Positions 58,926 to 64,000 of a DNA stretch of 64,000 bases are shown here, piece after piece. This DNA is from Ceratopteris richardii (lineage: Eukaryota > Streptophyta > Polypodiopsida > Polypodiales > Pteridaceae). Both the position numbers and the translations under genes were made by a program. The first letter of the stretch is position 1; every line of letters begins with the position of its first letter. Below the pieces are notes generated by a model, which searched no databases, was not told the DNA's origin, and saw only the letters and a list, made by a program, of their open reading frames with translations. The DNA lies in the NCBI GenBank assembly GCA_020310875.1, contig CM035422.1, positions 53,715,894-53,779,893 of the forward strand, in the 5' to 3' direction.

Positions 58926-59724
58926 TGTTGGAGGATAAACACTCCTATGTGCACAACAAAAGCAAATGAACCCTCCTAGGATCCTGAAATTTTTCAGACA
59001 CAGGCTCTGTATTTTCTGAGTTTCTCTCAGTATATGCAGAGATTGAAAATGAAATTTTGCAAGCTTAAAATCGACTATAAGAGCTTTTAAATAAGAGTAA
59101 AATCACTCCATTTGGATACTGGATGATGCCTCAACTAGCTGCAACAAAACAGATAACTTGATCTCTTCACAGAGTATGAGCTAACTAGACAGACACTATT
59201 ATGGACATTTCTCTGCACATATGCAAGCACTGAACCGGAGACTTATACCAGACAAAGTAGAACTTATAAGCTTTCCAACAAGACAAAAGTCATTGCAAAT
59301 GGATTCCGGATGAAGGAGAAACAACAATTACAAGATAGGGGGTCTGCCAAGATTATCTAGAGAGAAAGAGTATGAAAAAGTGAAATCTCTGCAAAATATG
59401 CAGAGAACAGCTAGTAGGGGGTGTGCTTAAGCAAGGGGGCAGCTTGGGAACGTATTTCCACGACTCTAAGTCATAATACAACTCATTAGAGGTTTTAAAG
59501 ACCACATACTAACCTCTTTAACCAATCAAAAACATATACATGTCAAAAGTGAGGTCCAATCACATCAAGAGGTGAGCTAAATCTTCTCTAATCAACTTCT
59601 TTCCATTATGGGCATAATTGGATGCCTCCAACTCGTGGAAATCAGCCTCCTTTGATTGTGGATGATGTGGAAGGTTCAATTTGGGGCATGTTCCCACACT
59701 CTTGAGCTTGAAAAACTTTCAACA
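58926..59724 (-). repeat. 5' LTR of copia C
   Basis: The partner of 40440-41237. It is preceded on the plus strand by GCTCTGATACCAC, the complement of the primer site. Confidence 0.93.
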
Positions 59725-62083
59725 CTAATGAGGTGTCAAACCCATACCTTTCTGGTTTTTTCTTTTTCCTCATAGATCTTCTTAGGCCATGATGTGATGA
59801 TTCTGCCTCATGTCCAAGTTCCTGCAATTTTGATTTACCTTTAGACTTCCATGCTTTGATCTTTTCCATCTGAGATTCTTCATCATCCTCTGAGGTGTCT
59901 TGTTCTTCAATTTTCGGTTGTTCTCTACCAAGCTTTGGAAAATCTTCTTCAAGATCATATGGTAAATTGACCTTCCTCCATGAATCTTCATACCATGAAT
60001 TGTTTTCATCAAAAACTACCTCTTTGCTTACCAAGAATCCTTTGTTGGTAGGGTTGTATAACCTGTAGCCCTTTTGATTGTTGTCATATCCAATAAATAC
60101 ACACCTTTCTGCCTTTGGATCCATCTTGCCTCTAACCTATGAAGGAACATGAGCAAAAGCAAGAAATCCAAAAATTTTACAATGATCTAAGCTTGGTCTT
60201 CTTCCATTCCAAGCCTCATATGGCGTCATCCCATCAAGGGATTTTGAAGGAAACCTATTAATCAAGTAAGTGGCTGTAGATACAGCCTCAGCCCATAGAT
60301 AATTAGATAAATGCTTTTCATTTAACATGGACCTTGCAGCTTCAACAATTGTCCTATTCCTTCTTTCTGCCACTCCATTTTGCTCAGGAGTGTACCTTGT
60401 AGTTACCTCTCTTTTGATTCCTCTTTCTTGAAGAAAAGAATCAAACTCATGGGAGAAGTATTCTCCTCCTCCATCTCACCTTAGCCTTTTTAGTGTTTTA
60501 CCTGTTTGATTCTCCACAAGAGCCAAATAACTTTTGAAACATGAAAAAACTTCATCTTTGTATTCCATAAAGAATAGGATAGTCCATCTGCTGCAATCAT
60601 CAATAAAGGAGGCATAATACCTTGATCTAGATATTGAAGCTTCCTTGTTAGGTCCCCATACATGTGTATGAACCAACTCCAAGAGATCTCCATGCATATA
60701 ACCTTTCTTCATTAATGGTAACTTGTGAGACTTTCGAAATTGACATGCACTACACTTATAAATCATATGTTGTTTTGACAAATCAGGGAGTCCAAGTACA
60801 CTTTGGTCCCTGCAAATTTGCTTTAATGACCTTTCACCAATATGTGCTAACCTTTTGTGCCATACTTCCAATTCTATGCGTGTCTGACTACCATAATTAA
60901 AGAGAGCAATGTTTCTAGTGTCTTGTAATTCAAGTGTGAACAATCTACGTATCTTCTCACCTTTTGCAATTCTTATGAATCCTTGACTTGGGTCTTCAAC
61001 AAATGCTCCTGCTTTTGTGAACCTGACTTGCAACCCTTTCTTTGTTTGAGTCTTCTGTGTAGTTATTGAAATCTCTCCTTCCTTTGTAGCCTCCTTGATA
61101 GTTTGAATGATTGTAGTTGTTGTAGTTGCCATGATAATTGTTGAACCTTGCTCTTGAGTAGCCATAACGTCCTCTATTGTATCCTGTGCCTCTTTGATTC
61201 CTAGAATTCCTAAAACAATTTTCAGTTGTATGATTAGTTAATCCACAAATAGAACATGAGTAGGAGTCTTGGGATCTCCCCCTGCCTTGTCTACCTCCTC
61301 TTCCTCTACCTCTGCCATGTCTTCCTCTACCTGCATAGTTAGCTTGATATGTTCCTGCTTCATCATCCACTTTCTTTGACTTTCCTTTGTTATCTTTGGA
61401 CTTGCTTTTATCAGTGTATAAAGTTGAAGATTGATTACCTTTAGAGATTTCTCAAATTTTGATAAGCTTTGCCTCTTGATTAAGTAGTTGTCCAATGAGT
61501 GTATTGAAATCAGGTGCATGCATGTCCATGTACAAATCCATAGCTGTGGTGAATGCTTCCCACTTGTTATCTGCCTTCAAGCCATTGATGACATGCCTTA
61601 CAATTTGCTCTTCATCTATTACCTCTCCAATGCTTCCCAACTGATCTACTATGTCCTTGAGCTTTGTGACAAAATCAGTCACATTTTGTTTGGGAGCCTT
61701 CTTGAGAGTTGTGAAATCCAGCAATAGTTGATGCTTCCTAGCTTTGGTACTTGAAGAGAAGAAGGCTTCAAGTGCATCCCACGCTTCCTGAGATGTCTTA
61801 CAAATTCTAATGTGAGGCAACAAAAAATATGAGATAGAGCTGAGGAGATAAGACCTTGCAAGTGCATCCTTGGAGCACCATGTGCTCAATCTTTCTTGCT
61901 CTTCTTGTGTTGGTTGACTTTTGTTCCTAAAACTTGGCATAACTTCATCTCCAGCCACATAACCATATAAACTTCTACCTTGGAGATAAAATTCCATAAT
62001 TAATGAGCAAGCTAAGTAATTACCTCTATCCAATTTGTCAATTGATGAAGGAAATCCATCTGCCATCCTTGCTCTGATACCAC

Positions 62084-63345
62084 TGTGAAGAGATGGATAG
62101 GTATGTGCTTGAAGATGAAGAGGTGTTGCAAAATCCTTGATCTACACCAGCCAAATGAACTCCATGAGTATATGGTGGGCCCTTTTAGCTTGCCAATGGA
62201 TGTATTAGACACCCTATGTACCTTATAAGATCACTCTCAAAAAGATAGATCAAAATAGATAAGTTGGAGTAGCTCAGAGGTGAAGAACTTGCTATTTTGG
62301 TTCATACACTTGTCCACTGTTTTGCATAATTCTTTGAGCACAGCAGTAATTAGCTTAATTCCTCTTGGGGAAGTCTAGTTAACTTAAAGAGCTAAATTTC
62401 AAGAGTAATCACATAAAAAATAATGAACCACACACTCAGAATGATGTTTAACAACTGATGCGATCATCCCGATTTTCACAAGCTACTATAGTAATGAGAC
62501 CAGATAGCAGAAAAATGACATAACTCACGATTTAAGAATTAAATGATTATGAACATTTGCATGCTTATACTAGACAGTAAGTTAAATCGAAAAAGCTTTA
62601 AAGCATTGAATGTGGGTACTTACACACTGAGAAACAACTCTAGCAAGATGAGTCAAAAAGTCAGGTACCTGAGAGAGAAGTGAAAATGAACAGATAGGGT
62701 TGACTTCGACTGAACATAAATGACGATTAAAACACCGAAATGAAATGCAAATTGGTGAGCATATAGTAGACATATAGAGCTAACTTTATCAAGTTAAATT
62801 AGTGAAAATGATGGACCAAGCTCAGAGACACCATCTCTGCAATCTGACTGAGAAAACTGAGAGATATGGCAATGAGTAGTACACTTCACAAGAACATGGA
62901 AATATGAACTCAAATGATCATGAAAATGAAAGTATATTGCTTGTACAATACAATGGACTTACTAATACATATGTGTGCCTTGTAATCACACCTTGATATG
63001 GCATAAAGCTCAACTCTTGGAGGTGTTCACATAACCACGACTAAGACTACCATGTATTTATAGTTGATCTTGGGAGGCTAACTTCCCTCAATCACTTTCC
63101 AATCGATTAGTGATTGATTTGATTCTGTATCTACCACAAATCACGAATTCGTGGCTCCTCTTTCCCTTTTTGATCAAGTGGACTCAACCACTTAAGATTC
63201 TTTCACTTTTACATTAACTAAACTCTTCAAAAGTTACAAGAGGTAGTTCACAAGTGAACTTTACATAGTCTTCATTTTAAAGCTTCTTCTATGACTTTGT
63301 GGGACTCAAGCCAATACTTAGGCTTGTCATAGACTTGCTCCAACG
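62084..63345 (-). repeat. Outer 5' LTR of the copia chain
   Basis: About 1.26 kb, from TGTGAAGAGATGG on the plus strand to CTTGCTCCAACG, after which a (TA)n microsatellite begins at once. Confidence 0.88.

Positions 63346-64000
<655 letters not shown>

Larger units (their letters stand above)
40440..59724 (-). mobile_element. Fossil copia C, inserted in B2 and itself filled by nested elements
   Basis: LTRs 40440-41237 and 58926-59724 (798 and 799 bp) flank the element, and the 5-bp target duplication CTAAT is on both sides (40435-40439 and 59725-59729). The polypurine tract GCTTCAGGGGGAG lies beside the first LTR and the primer site GTGGTATCAGAGC beside the second, so it runs on the minus strand. 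Coding remains: RNase H, RT and integrase parts at 41473-43547 ([10 protein letters not shown]-like start, [24 protein letters not shown]) and a gag start at about 58440-58690 (MSDLNAQIEKLEKENYQPW, WDERDKRVIFILSQHISNS). Broken and incomplete, in at least five places. LTRs differ by about 5-6% by eye. Confidence 0.9.
37562..63345 (-). mobile_element. Fossil copia B2, split by element C
   Basis: Second unit of the chain. Parts: shared LTR 37562-38825; RNase H and RT at 38858-40439; then a 19.3-kb insertion (element C); then the continuing integrase, protease and gag at 59730-62066 (gag MADGFPSSIDKLDRGNY, knuckle CSICGLTNHTTENC, integrase HKRLAH, MAERRNRTIVEAA); primer site at about 62071-62083; 5' LTR 62084-63345. 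It is the same family as B1 and closely similar throughout. Broken in about six or more places, not counting the insertion. Confidence 0.88.

Overview
The window is a repeat-dominated stretch of a large land-plant nuclear genome. The signs are Ty1/copia elements with initiator-Met tRNA primer sites (TGGTATCAGAGC-like), a plant Ty3/gypsy element with the TGGTGCCGTTGCCGGGG primer site, a CACTA transposon carrying DUF4216, and CCCTAAA-type telomere-like repeats. It is AT-rich, with very long TA, TG, GA and TATGTG microsatellites. I see no certain intact host gene of known function. I cannot name the species.

Layout. 1-2320: one unrecognised 209-codon ORF and no other gene. 2320-4200: broken plus-strand copia pol with its 3' LTR. 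4063-6846 and 17940-21312: two copies of a segmental duplication (about 4% apart by eye), each holding a gypsy remnant and an exon-like block. Between them lies a nest of minus-strand copia fossils (6847-17939), including A1 (11773-17939), the most complete element of the window. 21313-26976: gene-poor, with a palindrome and GA tracts. 26980-32260: a 5.3-kb CACTA transposon with a perfect 10-bp TIR and 3-bp TSD, holding transposase remnants and about 2.4 kb of satellite-like DNA.

32849-63345: a tandem copia chain of three LTRs and two internal regions, bounded on both sides by TA/TG microsatellites. Its second internal region is split by copia element C (40440-59724, TSD CTAAT). C holds copia element D (43548-58437). 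D holds, side by side, copia fragments A3 and F and a gypsy element E. 63346-64000 is microsatellite running off the window.

The most interesting part is in the long leader of E. A 3.0-kb block (about 51528-54563) interrupts an array of 29-bp units, each forming a hairpin. The block carries two convergent genes that read cleanly through canonical GT-AG introns: a plus-strand two-exon gene (116 codons, N-terminus resembling the histone H3 tail) and a minus-strand three-exon gene (162 codons, phases matching at both junctions). I recognise neither. The right end of the block has a Helitron-like terminus (short GC hairpin, then CTAA before T). This suggests a gene-carrying Helitron or a transduced host segment, a proposal that remains inference.

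Retroelements are described as fossils only. Divergences are rough counts by eye over about 330-350 bases, not computed values.
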